Positions 51,087-60,245 are shown, counted from the first letter of the stretch. The stretch: DNA of 64,000 nt from Chloroflexota bacterium (GCA_020161935.1 JAIUNI010000001.1:1488001-1552000); one strand, 5' to 3'. The notes: generated by a model from the sequence alone, not told the origin. Translations and numbers: made by a program.

Positions 51087-54000
51087 TGTGCTTCCCCCGT
51101 CCACACAATTGCGTCACGTCCTTGATCGGTGATGATCGTCACCGAACCCGTCAGCGTATCCAAAACCAAAGTACGCACCGTTTGATATTCATACTGCGTC
51201 TCCAACGGAATATTCGTCGGGCGCGGCTGCGGTGTGGGTGTCGGGTCTTGAGGGGTGGGCGTATAGAGAACAGGCCACGTATCGCCTTCAGCGGGCAGTG
51301 TCATCGTGAAGCTGAGATAACGGTTATCCGGCGACCACAGGAATCCGCTGCCCGAATTCGAGATACCGCTTTCAGGGATGCAGTAACGGCGGGTCAAACC
51401 CGTTTGGCTATCCCAGATGCTAATTTTCGGCACAATCTTGCGCTGCTCGACAAACTGGCGGTACTCATCCGTATTCAACGACATCCACTGCACACGGTAG
51501 CGACCATCACGTGACCATAGGCCGTCCGGGAAGCGTCCTAAGACTTCATGCTGACCGGTAGCCGGATCAAAGCGGTACCAATTCGGGTCGCTCGGATATT
51601 GATAGTAAAGCGCCTGCCCCAGCGGATGCCACTGATAATTCAGCCCCCCACCAATCAGACGCGCGAAATAATTAGCGGTGTTCGTTTGCAAGTCATACAG
51701 GTAATACTTCGTCCCGACCCCGCCACCGTAATCAGTGCTGACCAACCAGTAGCGCCGTTCAACCGGCTGTAAAGCCAATGCGTTCGTCGGCAGTTCATTG
51801 ATGACTGGCTGCACGATCAATTCAGCCGGACTAGTTTCCTCGCCCGTAATCGGATCAAACTGTCGGGATAGGCGAACCTGATTGGCGTATTTCTCTGGAA
51901 TCCAACCGTTGTATTCATAACGCAGGGTATGCAGGTTGACCCAATTAAAAGTATCAGGCCATGAAGTCCGCTCAATCGCCTCGAATAACACGGTAGCATT
52001 CGTCCCATCAGGGCGCGAAACCGAGACCGTATCGTCAAGGCGATAAATCCAATCTTGGTCAAAAGAGAACTGGCAGTTGGTCGAAACGCCACATGCAGGC
52101 AGTGTGTCATCATACGTCAGTGAACCGCTTGCCACATCTAACGACAGCATCCCCCGGTAGCCGTATTGTTGGGCAAAATCCGGTATTAGCAGCCGACCAC
52201 GCGCACTAAAATCCTGCGGCAGGCTGCTCAGATCATACAAACTTGTCGAAGGGCAAACGTCTTCGACTTCGCCATTTTGGGGCAATGAACTTGCGGCCTG
52301 TGCAGCAGGTGGTGGCGTAGGCGTGACGGTCGGCGTTAAGGTGGGCTGCGGCTGCCCCACATAATCGAACGGTCGGGTCGCGGTCGCCGGTAATGAAAGA
52401 CTGCGCGGCGCATCGGCTTCTTCGGCTGCGGCGGTCGCAGTCCGGTCAGCGACAAGGGCTTCATAGGGCATCGACAGGCGATAAATATCGATGAAACCAA
52501 AGTCGTCAGTCATGGCAAACAAGATTCCATCAGGGCTTAACTGCACGTTACCATTCGGGTAGAAACGCTTTTCGCGTTGAAACGCTTCCAACACACGATC
52601 AAGTGGACGCGCGTTGTTTTCTTGGGATGGCAGGTACGTACCAACGCTGCGTTCGCCCGTTTGAATATCGACCATCATGACTTCAAGCTGCTGTTGGGTA
52701 CCGGAGTCCACCGTAACAGGGCCGCTGTCAAACGGCGTGGCGGTCGCAGCGTTGAACTGGTTAGGGTCAAGCGTCGGCGTGGGCGCAAGCTGCCCCAACG
52801 ACGTAATCAACCCTTCGCATAACTCAATTTCCAGCTCGGCTTTAGCCACATCGTCCAAGCCAGCCGACATTTCACGCCACGCTTCGGCATAGGCCAGTGC
52901 TTGACGGGGAAAAGCAGAAGTCAAACAGGCCGGCACACCCGATATACCCAACGGATAAGGGGTTGCTTCTGAGCGATAATTTCCGCGCGGAGTTGGGGTA
53001 AGCACTGGAATAACATCCGCAGCAACAGTAGGTAAGCTCGAACATAAGCGTTGAGTTAACCGTCCGAATGACACTGAATCCATTCGGGCATTGAACTGCT
53101 CCCATAAGGGTACAAACTGCTGCCACTGGTCAGAGTAGGTATTTACGAGGCACATTGGTACGCCTGACGCATCATAATCGAGTCCGTAGATACGCGACGA
53201 TTGACCACTTCCAGCCGGATAGGGGCTTGAAATGGCGATTGTCTGGTTATCAACCCAGCGGTAGCTGCGTCCATCAGGGCTGGGGAGATCGCTGCCAGCC
53301 AAGAACAGGACTTTGCCCTCGTCCATCTTATAGATGGCGATTTCATTGCCGGGGTAATGCGAACTGATCGGTGTTGGTGCATAGACCACCAAATACTTCG
53401 TCCAGTCGGGGCTGGGTACAATGGTTTCAACAGAACGGTCTTCAAAAGGCGGAATGGTAATCCTACGACGTTCGGCAACTCCAACTTCGACAATCTCAAA
53501 CGTATCGCCCTGCCCGTTATTATATTGGGTCAGGTAGCGTCGAGCATCCGGTGAGGAAGCAATCACATTACCAACCAAGTTCAACTGCTGGCGATCAATC
53601 GGCCTACCGGTACTGACATCCCACAGCCGCCAGTCGCTTCCATTGATCGTCACAAGGTCTTGGCTGTCTTCACTAAAAAGAAAGTTTTGGAAACCGGAGG
53701 TATAGGCGGTTTCTAAGATGGTACTCTCGCCGGATGCCACGTTAATCCGTTCAAAATCGGTGATGATTTGCGTGCCGTCCGCGTTGAAACTGAGCGTATG
53801 GGAACCATCAGAGTCGGGTTCAGATGGAAAGTAGGTGTGCTCCAATAATCCCGTATCCAAGTTGTAGAGTTCGAGCGGCTGGCGACCGGAAGCGCGACGA
53901 ATGAGCAGCCGTGAATTGTCAGGACTGAGTTCCATATCGACAATATCAACAGGGCGAATGAACTCCATCGCACCATAACCCTGATCGGTATAGAAGGTAT

Positions 54001-55036
54001 AGACGAGCACACCCATTTGCTCACGCCCAACCGTAACGGGATCAAGAATATCGAGCAGCGTTACGGTACTCGGTTCATAACCTTGATATTGACGATATTC
54101 CTCACCGAAAATAAGCCTTAGCAGCGGGTTTTCGCCCACATCATTTGGCGCACCAACCATGCGCGAGATGTTACTTAACCCCATCCCTTGAAGTGCTTGA
54201 AATTGCTGTAAGCCAAGTTGGTTACCCAGTGGCAGATTAGCAACTTCAAAGGTATTCGCGTTCACCTGTAACAAATTATTCTGACCATTGGGGCGAATAT
54301 AAAGGAAGTCGTCACGAAGGCTGCGCCAAATGTCCATCGGGTCGGTTTCGATGCGATTCATCTCCAAATCTCGAACCGCACCATAATCCTTCGAGTGCCC
54401 ATCCAGCACCTGCAAACGAGCAGGTAAAGCGGCGATCATGGTATCGTTCGGCCCAATAATCAGACCATTGCGGAAGCCAAAGAACGGATATGCCTCGGTT
54501 CCACCGGGTAGTGTGGAATTACGCTCACCCCGTTCAGCGGACAAATCCCACATCCACGGCAGGATGCTGGTGTCATTCTCACTACGGCGGAGTTCCGGCG
54601 GGGCGCGGACAACCGAATCGAACAAGAGAAGGCGGTCATCATCCGAGAAGCGCATGATGCCCGACATACTGAGGACACCATCCGGCGCAAGTGAAATGTC
54701 GAGCGTTCCAGTTTGCGTGTCCCAGATTTCGACTTGGCGATCAATCGCCAGCGCGAGATAACGACCGTCATGGCTAAACACATAACCACTGTAGTTACCT
54801 TGTTCATAGAGAACGTGGCGCACCTGTAAAGTAGCCGCATCCACCAAGACAAGGCGACCTGTTAAATCGGTATACGCAAATTGGTCGAAGTTGATGTCAT
54901 AGCGGATGCCCTGCGGACGGGGTTTACCGATCTCTTGGACAAGGGTAAAGATCGGCTGTTCTTCCGCAACCTGCCCCAGCACCATGCCCATGAGTGGAAA
55001 CGTCAATAAGACAAGCAGCAATAATAAACGCTTCAA
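51083..55036 (-). CDS. Exported giant beta-propeller (WD40-like) protein (operon gene 1)
   Basis: A 1317-aa exported protein with the signal peptide MKRLLLLLVLLTFPLMGMVLGQ. WD40-like blades run from about 40 to 560 (YVFSHDGRYLALAIDRQVEIWDTQTG, MELSPDNSRLLIRRASGRQPLELYNLDTG, FSEDSQDLVTINGSDWRLWDVSTG), and a second propeller occupies the last 400 residues (FLWSPDNRYLSFTM). Between them lie two similar cysteine modules (VPMCLVNTYSDQ...RLCSSL near 640-680 and VPACLTSAFPRQ...ELCEGL near 715-755) and Pro/Thr linkers (PTLTPTVTPTPPP). It heads the operon and diverges from the 560-aa SH3 protein. Such large secreted propellers usually act as scaffolds or ligand binders. No catalytic motif is visible. 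Confidence 0.88.
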   Translation of the reverse strand: MKRLLLLLVLLTFPLMGMVLGQVAEEQPIFTLVQEIGKPRPQGIRYDINFDQFAYTDLTGRLVLVDAATLQVRHVLYEQGNYSGYVFSHDGRYLALAIDRQVEIWDTQTGTLDISLAPDGVLSMSGIMRFSDDDRLLLFDSVVRAPPELRRSENDTSILPWMWDLSAERGERNSTLPGGTEAYPFFGFRNGLIIGPNDTMIAALPARLQVLDGHSKDYGAVRDLEMNRIETDPMDIWRSLRDDFLYIRPNGQNNLLQVNANTFEVANLPLGNQLGLQQFQALQGMGLSNISRMVGAPNDVGENPLLRLIFGEEYRQYQGYEPSTVTLLDILDPVTVGREQMGVLVYTFYTDQGYGAMEFIRPVDIVDMELSPDNSRLLIRRASGRQPLELYNLDTGLLEHTYFPSEPDSDGSHTLSFNADGTQIITDFERINVASGESTILETAYTSGFQNFLFSEDSQDLVTINGSDWRLWDVSTGRPIDRQQLNLVGNVIASSPDARRYLTQYNNGQGDTFEIVEVGVAERRRITIPPFEDRSVETIVPSPDWTKYLVVYAPTPISSHYPGNEIAIYKMDEGKVLFLAGSDLPSPDGRSYRWVDNQTIAISSPYPAGSGQSSRIYGLDYDASGVPMCLVNTYSDQWQQFVPLWEQFNARMDSVSFGRLTQRLCSSLPTVAADVIPVLTPTPRGNYRSEATPYPLGISGVPACLTSAFPRQALAYAEAWREMSAGLDDVAKAELEIELCEGLITSLGQLAPTPTLDPNQFNAATATPFDSGPVTVDSGTQQQLEVMMVDIQTGERSVGTYLPSQENNARPLDRVLEAFQREKRFYPNGNVQLSPDGILFAMTDDFGFIDIYRLSMPYEALVADRTATAAAEEADAPRSLSLPATATRPFDYVGQPQPTLTPTVTPTPPPAAQAASSLPQNGEVEDVCPSTSLYDLSSLPQDFSARGRLLIPDFAQQYGYRGMLSLDVASGSLTYDDTLPACGVSTNCQFSFDQDWIYRLDDTVSVSRPDGTNATVLFEAIERTSWPDTFNWVNLHTLRYEYNGWIPEKYANQVRLSRQFDPITGEETSPAELIVQPVINELPTNALALQPVERRYWLVSTDYGGGVGTKYYLYDLQTNTANYFARLIGGGLNYQWHPLGQALYYQYPSDPNWYRFDPATGQHEVLGRFPDGLWSRDGRYRVQWMSLNTDEYRQFVEQRKIVPKISIWDSQTGLTRRYCIPESGISNSGSGFLWSPDNRYLSFTMTLPAEGDTWPVLYTPTPQDPTPTPQPRPTNIPLETQYEYQTVRTLVLDTLTGSVTIITDQGRDAIVWTGEAQ

Positions 55037-55208
55037 AATGAACTCCTATTTTGGAAGGGGCATTTATCGTATTATAGAATGAGTATCTCAATTTAATACC
55101 TTGCAATCACATGATGATTACCCTACGCTTCATATGCGGTGATTTTTCGATTGCATAACATCTCTTATAGTGTTTATAGACACAACTACATCTAAAGAGA
55201 GTTTTATC

Positions 55209-56891
55209 ATGAAACCGCGTTCCATCTGGTACGTTATTTTCTTACTGTTCAGCGTTTCGATGAAAGTCGCGGCACAGGCTGCGGTTTGCCCTCCCCCGGT
55301 ATTACTGGACTTCGCCCGCTCAAGTTCAGCCTGCTTCCAACTCGAACGAAATGAAGCCTGCTACGGGAACGGTTCGGTTAGCGCCACATTCCAGAGTGAT
55401 GATCTCGCAACCGCGTTTGCCCAAGCGGGCGATATTGCTTCGTTGAGTGTACTGCGTTCGGTTACGCTTACGCCGAGTGATGAGGATGTGGCGATCACGA
55501 GCCTCGCGGTACAAGCGAGCCTGAGCGATACCGAAGCCAGCAGCGTCGCGTTCCTGTTATATGGAAACGTGACCATTGAAAACAAAGTCGATTATCTGGC
55601 TGAGTTACAGGCTACGGCTAAGGGGACGTTGACTATACGCAGTAAACCAGAAGCAAATGGCGATATTCTGGCGCAGCTTGCCGTGAACAAAGGCGTGGTT
55701 GTGAATGGACGAAGCGCGGATAAGAAATGGCTGCGGGTCATTATTCCCGACTCACAAAACTACGGTTGGGTAGCGGCTGAGTTAGTTTCTTCCCAGCAGA
55801 GCATCGACGTACTTTCGGTCGTGGATGTATCGACACCTGTCCTCAATCCCTTCCAAGTGATAACGGTGAAAACGGCTGACGCGAGTCTGTGTGATGGAAA
55901 AGTCGCTGGCGGTGTGCTTATCCAGACCCCAAACATCGAAGAAACCGTCAGCATGACCATCAACGCGGTTGAGGTGCGGTTGGCAGGAACCGCTTACCTG
56001 ACCACAAATGAGGACGAGTTCCTGACCATCAATATTTTGGACGGTGAAGCTGAGGTCGGTGAACCGGACTCGATGCGATTCGTTCCAGCCGGTTCGCGTG
56101 TGAATATTCCGATTGATAGCGAGTCGAACAACGCAACAGACACAGTATCCGAAACCGAACCGTATTCGGTAGCGCGGTTTGAGGGAGTGCCACTCAATAA
56201 CCTGCCGAATCGGGTCAAGGCGGCAGAACCACTGACCTTAGAACAGATCGCGACTTTGACGGCTGAACACGAAGCCGAGCCAGTCGTCGTGATTGACCTC
56301 AGTACGCCGGAGCCGAGCACCATCTGCCGATATTTCACGAACAGCACCGCGACTCTATGGGCGGGGCCGGGAGAGTTCTATGAGGCGATAAATGAGATCG
56401 CGGCGAACGCGCGTGTTTATCCTGTCCTCCAAATAAAAGATGCCGATGGCGCGGTGTGGTGGCAGTTGAGCAACAGCAATTGGATTAAAGCGCGAGCCGT
56501 CCGGCAGTTGGGCGACTGCCCCGAAATTCCCATAACAGACGTTGCACCGGCACAACCCTATAACATCATCACCATGGAAACATGCAAAAGCCAGAACGGA
56601 CCACTCCGGGCAGGACAAACCGTGACCATCGAGTTCAAGCCTGCGGCGTTTGAGAACTACTATGACGCGAGCATCGCGCTTCAGGTTGATCCGGGTCAAA
56701 TCTGGATTGACGAGCGCGCCCAATATGTGACGGCTTCAAGGCCGATCAGCATCGGTACGGCGGGGACGGATCAAGAGCGTTACGTACGTATCTTCTCAAC
56801 AACATGGAAGGCGACCGGTGGCACACACGAGATCATCAGCGAAAGGCTGGCGTACATCCTGACGTGTAACATCACCGTACCCTTCGGTTAA
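55209..56891 (+). CDS. Exported protein with SH3 and FecR-like segments
   Basis: A 560-aa exported protein with the signal peptide MKPRSIWYVIFLLFSVSMKVAAQ. Four cysteines lie in the first 45 mature residues. An SH3 domain occupies about 130-195 (GTLTIRSKPEANGDILAQLAVNKGVVVNGRSADKKWLRVIIPDSQNYGWVAAELV). A FecR-like segment follows (MTINAVEVRLAGTAYLTTNEDEFLTINILDGEAEVG, then FVPAGSRVNIPID). A second SH3-like unit is near 385-450 (ATLWAGPGEFYEAINEIAANARVYPVLQIKD..WWQLSNSNWIKARAV). The C-terminal 100 residues are a beta domain. I chose the ATG at 55209 over 55170 because the signal peptide starts there. It diverges from the beta-propeller operon and probably works with it. Confidence 0.85.
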   Translation: MKPRSIWYVIFLLFSVSMKVAAQAAVCPPPVLLDFARSSSACFQLERNEACYGNGSVSATFQSDDLATAFAQAGDIASLSVLRSVTLTPSDEDVAITSLAVQASLSDTEASSVAFLLYGNVTIENKVDYLAELQATAKGTLTIRSKPEANGDILAQLAVNKGVVVNGRSADKKWLRVIIPDSQNYGWVAAELVSSQQSIDVLSVVDVSTPVLNPFQVITVKTADASLCDGKVAGGVLIQTPNIEETVSMTINAVEVRLAGTAYLTTNEDEFLTINILDGEAEVGEPDSMRFVPAGSRVNIPIDSESNNATDTVSETEPYSVARFEGVPLNNLPNRVKAAEPLTLEQIATLTAEHEAEPVVVIDLSTPEPSTICRYFTNSTATLWAGPGEFYEAINEIAANARVYPVLQIKDADGAVWWQLSNSNWIKARAVRQLGDCPEIPITDVAPAQPYNIITMETCKSQNGPLRAGQTVTIEFKPAAFENYYDASIALQVDPGQIWIDERAQYVTASRPISIGTAGTDQERYVRIFSTTWKATGGTHEIISERLAYILTCNITVPFG

Positions 56892-56913
56892 CGGAGAAAC
56901 TCAGCTTCTATCA

Positions 56914-56942
56914 ACTACCTCTGATAACAAGTCAGGGGTGGT
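56914..56942 (+). terminator. Hairpin terminator after SH3/FecR-like gene
   Basis: ACTACCTCTGA can pair with TCAGGGGTGGT over 11 positions (including G-U pairs) around a 7-nt loop, and a T-rich stretch (TTCATTTTAG) follows. Confidence 0.6.
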
Positions 56943-57090
56943 TTCATTTTAGGGATAGTCCACCGAGAATGGTTCCCTAAAACAGGCAGTGGTTGGGTAT
57001 AATTATTCACATTCGGAAGTGCTTGTTTTACAGATCATCAGTTCCCTTAAAAGCATGTTTATTTAGACGAAGAAAAGTGGATTTATAGCA

Positions 57091-57933
57091 ATGCAACTTC
57101 AAGACAAAATAGCGATTGTTACCGGCGCGGGTCAAGGGATTGGTAAAGGCATAGCACTACGGCTGGCACGGGAAGGCTCGCACGTGGTTATTAATCATCC
57201 GTCGGCCAGCACAGCGGAAAAGGCCGAAGAAGTAGCCACCCTCATCCGAGAAATGGGGCGAAAGTCTATCGCTATCCAAGCGGACGTTTCCAAAGCGGCG
57301 CAGGTCGAGGCGATGGTACAACAGACGGTCGAAATCTTTGGGCGGCTGGATATACAAGTCAACAATGCGGGTGTTGACCCCCACATCCCTTTCTTTGAAC
57401 TGACCGAGGAACAATGGGACTTCATCATTAATACCAACCTCAAAGGGAATTTTTTCTGCGCCCAATCAGCAGCACGGGCGATGGCGAAAACTGGTGGTGG
57501 TAAGATCATCATCATCAGCTCGATTCACGGGATGCAAACTTATAAACGGATGACGGCTTACGCAGCGGCTAAGGGTGGGCTGAACGCGATGACCCGTCAG
57601 TTGGCGATTGAGCTTGGGCCGTACCACATCAACGTGAACTGTATCGCGCCGGGGGCGGTACAGGTCGAGAAAAACTATATTATGGACCCGAACTTTGACC
57701 CGCACGCCTTTGACCACGAGATTCCGGTGGGGTCGATTGGCAACCCTGACGACATCGCAGGAGCAGTGGTGTTTTTCGCCTCCGACGATGCGCGATACAT
57801 CAGCGGGCAGGTGCTGACGGTGGACGGTGGGACGAGTACGCGCATTCTGCTGGGCGTGAGCGACAAGAAAATAGATGTCGTTGAGCAAGTGGTCACAATG
57901 AAGCCGGAAGATTGGCTGGGCGAGAAAGAATAA
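57091..57933 (+). CDS. Short-chain dehydrogenase/reductase (glucose-dehydrogenase-like)
   Basis: A 280-aa NAD(P)-dependent classical SDR. The coenzyme motif is VTGAGQGIGKGIALRLAREG (TGxxxGxG), followed by the stabilising NNAGVDPH. The catalytic serine lies in IIIISSIHGMQTY, with Y and K in YAAAKGGLNAMTRQLAIELG. The segment after the active site, INVNCIAPGAVQVEK, is typical. At the C-terminus ARYISGQVLTVDGGT precedes a 40-residue extension (VSDKKIDVVEQVVTMKPEDWLGEKE) longer than usual. It lies 77 bp before the aldose-epimerase-like gene, which suggests sugar or sugar-acid oxidation. Confidence 0.93.
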   Translation: MQLQDKIAIVTGAGQGIGKGIALRLAREGSHVVINHPSASTAEKAEEVATLIREMGRKSIAIQADVSKAAQVEAMVQQTVEIFGRLDIQVNNAGVDPHIPFFELTEEQWDFIINTNLKGNFFCAQSAARAMAKTGGGKIIIISSIHGMQTYKRMTAYAAAKGGLNAMTRQLAIELGPYHINVNCIAPGAVQVEKNYIMDPNFDPHAFDHEIPVGSIGNPDDIAGAVVFFASDDARYISGQVLTVDGGTSTRILLGVSDKKIDVVEQVVTMKPEDWLGEKE

Positions 57934-57943
57934 ACGTAAATTT

Positions 57944-57969
57944 CGGAATGGTCTGAGACCAGTCCCTAC
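57944..57969. repeat. Dispersed palindrome, GTAGGGAC type
   Basis: CGGAATGGTCTGAGACCAGTCCCTAC; in reverse it starts GTAGGGACTGGTCTCAGACC. Same frame as the copies at 44388 and 60246 but with a different stem, so pairing is conserved while sequence is not. Confidence 0.55.
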
Positions 57970-58010
57970 AGATACTTTCTAATTGAATTTCACCTATATA
58001 AAGGTAAACC

Positions 58011-58994
58011 GTGAGCATTTACACTTCGACGTATAAAGATCAACCGGCGATTACGATTGAATCAGACCTGATTAGCGCTCAATTTCTACCGACGATTGGC
58101 TCGAAGATGAGTTCGTTGGTTTATAAGCCCCAGCAGCGAGAATTGATGGTGCAAAACCCCAGCGAGAAATATTTACTCGCACCCTATGACGGCGTTTATG
58201 AGGCGGCTGAGTGTTCGGGGTTTGACGAGATGTTCCCGACGATTGACATCTGCTATTACGAAACGTTCCCGTGGCAGGGAGCCAAGCTGCCCGACCACGG
58301 CGAGGTTTGGAGCATCGGCTGGCAGCACCAGATTGAAGGTGAGGCGCTCCATATGAGTACCTACGGAGTCCGGTTCCCCTACAAGCTGGAAAAAGTCGTG
58401 TCCTTCATGGCTCCGCATATCCTGAACTTTCGGTACACAGTGACTAACCTTTCGGACTTCGACTTTGACTTCATGTGGGCGGCGCACCCGATGATTTACC
58501 TTGAAGATAACGTCGAGCTGGTACTGCCGGAAGGCGTGAGCCACATTACCAGCGTCAGCTCGGATACCCTGCTCGGCAAGTACGATGATGACGTGACGTG
58601 GCCGACGTTCACGGGCAAAAACGGAACCGAGTACGACCTGCGGAAGCTGCGCCCGAAAAGCACAGGTGAGGCGTACAAGTACTTCGTGAAGGGCAAGATG
58701 CCGGAAGGCTGGTGCGCTTTGAAGTACCACGACAGCCAATTCTCACTTGCCCTTTCGTTCCCGACGGCGACCGTTCCCTATCTGGCGGTGCTGCCCAACG
58801 AGGGCGGCTGGCGCGACCTGCACAACATTTTCCTTGAGCCGGCGACCGCGAGCCACGACCGGTTGGACGTGGCACGAAAGCACAACCAGTATTCGACGGT
58901 GAAGGCGCAAGCGACCTACGAGTGGCACCTGAACTTTACCCTGAGCGACCGGACGGATTTCAAGGTGGTGAGTGAAAGTGGCGAGTTGGTTTAG
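58011..58994 (+). CDS. Aldose 1-epimerase-like protein (galactose mutarotase fold)
   Basis: A 327-aa protein starting at GTG (MSIYTSTYKDQPAITIESDLISAQFLPTIGSKMSSLVYKP, the usual beginning with a conserved GSKMSSL). It has GFDEMFPTIDICYYETFPWQG, PDHGEVWSIGW (His-Gly, near the usual catalytic site), LNFRYTVTNLSDFDFDFMWAAHPMI, where AAHP is the catalytic histidine region, and 'FLEPATASHDRLDVA', matching the family glutamate in LEP. It differs from the DUF4432 protein at 6988-8115. It may act on anomers of the sugar oxidised by the preceding SDR. Confidence 0.88.
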   Translation: MSIYTSTYKDQPAITIESDLISAQFLPTIGSKMSSLVYKPQQRELMVQNPSEKYLLAPYDGVYEAAECSGFDEMFPTIDICYYETFPWQGAKLPDHGEVWSIGWQHQIEGEALHMSTYGVRFPYKLEKVVSFMAPHILNFRYTVTNLSDFDFDFMWAAHPMIYLEDNVELVLPEGVSHITSVSSDTLLGKYDDDVTWPTFTGKNGTEYDLRKLRPKSTGEAYKYFVKGKMPEGWCALKYHDSQFSLALSFPTATVPYLAVLPNEGGWRDLHNIFLEPATASHDRLDVARKHNQYSTVKAQATYEWHLNFTLSDRTDFKVVSESGELV

Positions 58995-59393
58995 GACAGT
59001 CGTCAGCTTTCAGTCGCCAGACACCAGCTTAAAGGCAAAGGCGAATCGCCAAGATGCCAAGTTCAGACAGAGAACGCCAAGGTTTTTATGTCGGCGATGG
59101 CGGCGAAGTCGTCGTCGCCATCAAGGATGATAAACGCCATAAAAGTTGCAAATGTTAGAAATGTTGCAGTTGTTGCTGTTAATGCTGTTGAGAAATGGAT
59201 CGCGATTCGCATATTTCTTCACTTTCACAGTGCATTTTGTCGGAAATGTCGTCAGTGTCAGTTTTGTCAGTTGGCAACTTTGGCAGCAATTTCGGCAATG
59301 GCAAGGCGGATTTTGTGCCAATTCGGCGGATTGCTCGGCTAGAAACGCGGCGATATTGGCAAAAGGTCTGCCGCCGCCAAGATTGCTAATCAA

Positions 59394-59434
59394 GTTATCA
59401 GTTTACAGTCAACAGTTGTCGGTTCAATGCAAAG
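59394..59434 (+). repeat. 41-bp direct repeat, copy A
   Basis: Begins GTTATCAGTTTACAGTC and ends GTTCAATGCAAAG. It matches copy B (59502-59542) at 34 of 41 positions. Confidence 0.65.
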
Positions 59435-59501
59435 ATCACTCATCAAAACTTATTTGCAGTGGCGGACGGTGGGTCGCTGCTGCAACGTTTGCAGCAAAAC
59501 A

Positions 59502-59542
59502 GTTGTCAGTCCACAGTTGACAGTTATCAGTTCAATGCAAAG
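59502..59542 (+). repeat. 41-bp direct repeat, copy B
   Basis: Begins GTTGTCAGTCCACAGTT and ends GTTCAATGCAAAG. It is equal in length to copy A and lies 67 bp downstream of it. Confidence 0.65.
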
Positions 59543-59559
59543 GCGAATGCGGTGATAGA

Positions 59560-59598
59560 CCCCATCCCCAACCCTTCCCCGTAGTAACAGGGAAGGGA
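59560..59598. repeat. CCCCATCCCC...GTAGTAACAG...GGAAGGG dispersed repeat
   Basis: The arms CCCTTCCC (59572-59579) and GGGAAGGG (59590-59597) flank CGTAGTAACA. Related units occur near 61023-61060, 61826-61860 and 63899-63966. Confidence 0.6.
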
Positions 59599-59863
59599 GC
59601 AAAGACAATGCGTATGAACAGAATAACATTAATTGTGTTCAATAGGGTGAACATTTGTCAGAACATTTGGTCACTTTTAAGCGATGTTGGCGCTAACTTT
59701 GTGAGGGAGAGGAATTGTTAAGACAGTTGGTGGACGGTTTGTAAACGGTTTGTCGGGTTAACCGAAACTAAACCTAAGTAGTAACAAGTTACAAGTGGCA
59801 AGTTTCAAGTGAAATGCAAAGACAGTTTTGAGTTACGAGTAGCGAGTTGAATGAGTAAGAACA

Positions 59864-60223
59864 ATGACTAAAGATGAGTATAAAGACCTTTTTATGTCAG
59901 CATTAGAACGTGCTATAGAAAACGCTGACAATCAATTAGGATACAAAGTGCCTCGTGAAATCAAAATTATCCTGTTTGACAAGAAAAATAAAGGCGATAC
60001 CGTCGATTTTATAACCGCGCTTGACAGCTTGTATCTAAAAAATGGGAAATCATATTATGTGATAGATGTTGGAGTAAGGGACGTTTACCCCACATTCATA
60101 AAAGTTTTCGTTAGGTGCAGTGGTCATACGCCAGTTGAGTATGAAGAAGTATGGGTTTCACCAGACGACGGTACAAAGCTCTTTAAACAGGTATTGCCTC
60201 AGATACGTATCGTAACAGAATAA
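59864..60223 (+). CDS. Hypothetical protein, 119 aa
   Basis: A small soluble protein I do not recognise. It starts MTKDEYKDLFMSALERAIENADNQLG, has a beta-rich middle (KIILFDKKNKGDTVDFITAL and SYYVIDVGVRDVYPTFIKVFVRC) and ends VLPQIRIVTE. Amino-acid composition is normal and charged, unlike the repeat-derived frames around it, and its AT-richer codons differ from the neighbouring metabolic genes. It is isolated between a repeat region and a convergent PIG-L gene. An immunity- or transfer-type small protein is possible, but nothing specific supports that. Confidence 0.65.
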   Translation: MTKDEYKDLFMSALERAIENADNQLGYKVPREIKIILFDKKNKGDTVDFITALDSLYLKNGKSYYVIDVGVRDVYPTFIKVFVRCSGHTPVEYEEVWVSPDDGTKLFKQVLPQIRIVTE

Positions 60224-60245
60224 CAATGTCTCTGAAAATGAAATA

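Larger units (their letters stand above)
58995..59863. other. Repeat-rich intergenic region without a credible gene
   Basis: This is about 870 bp of low-complexity DNA. It contains AAAGGCAAAGGCG words, GTTGCAAATG/GTTGTTGCTG runs, a 41-bp direct repeat in two copies, and a CCCTTCCC...GGGAAGGG palindrome. Several open frames up to 124 codons run through it, but they are made of these repeats. Confidence 0.6.

Noticed and set aside
59088..59520. Overlapping open frames of 84 and 124 codons.
   Set aside because: Translation of low-complexity repeats (runs of Leu, Gln, Val); no domain and no homologous-looking segment.
59394..59542. Two similar 41-bp repeats might be a minimal CRISPR array.
   Set aside because: Only two copies, seven mismatches, a 67-bp spacer and no cas genes.
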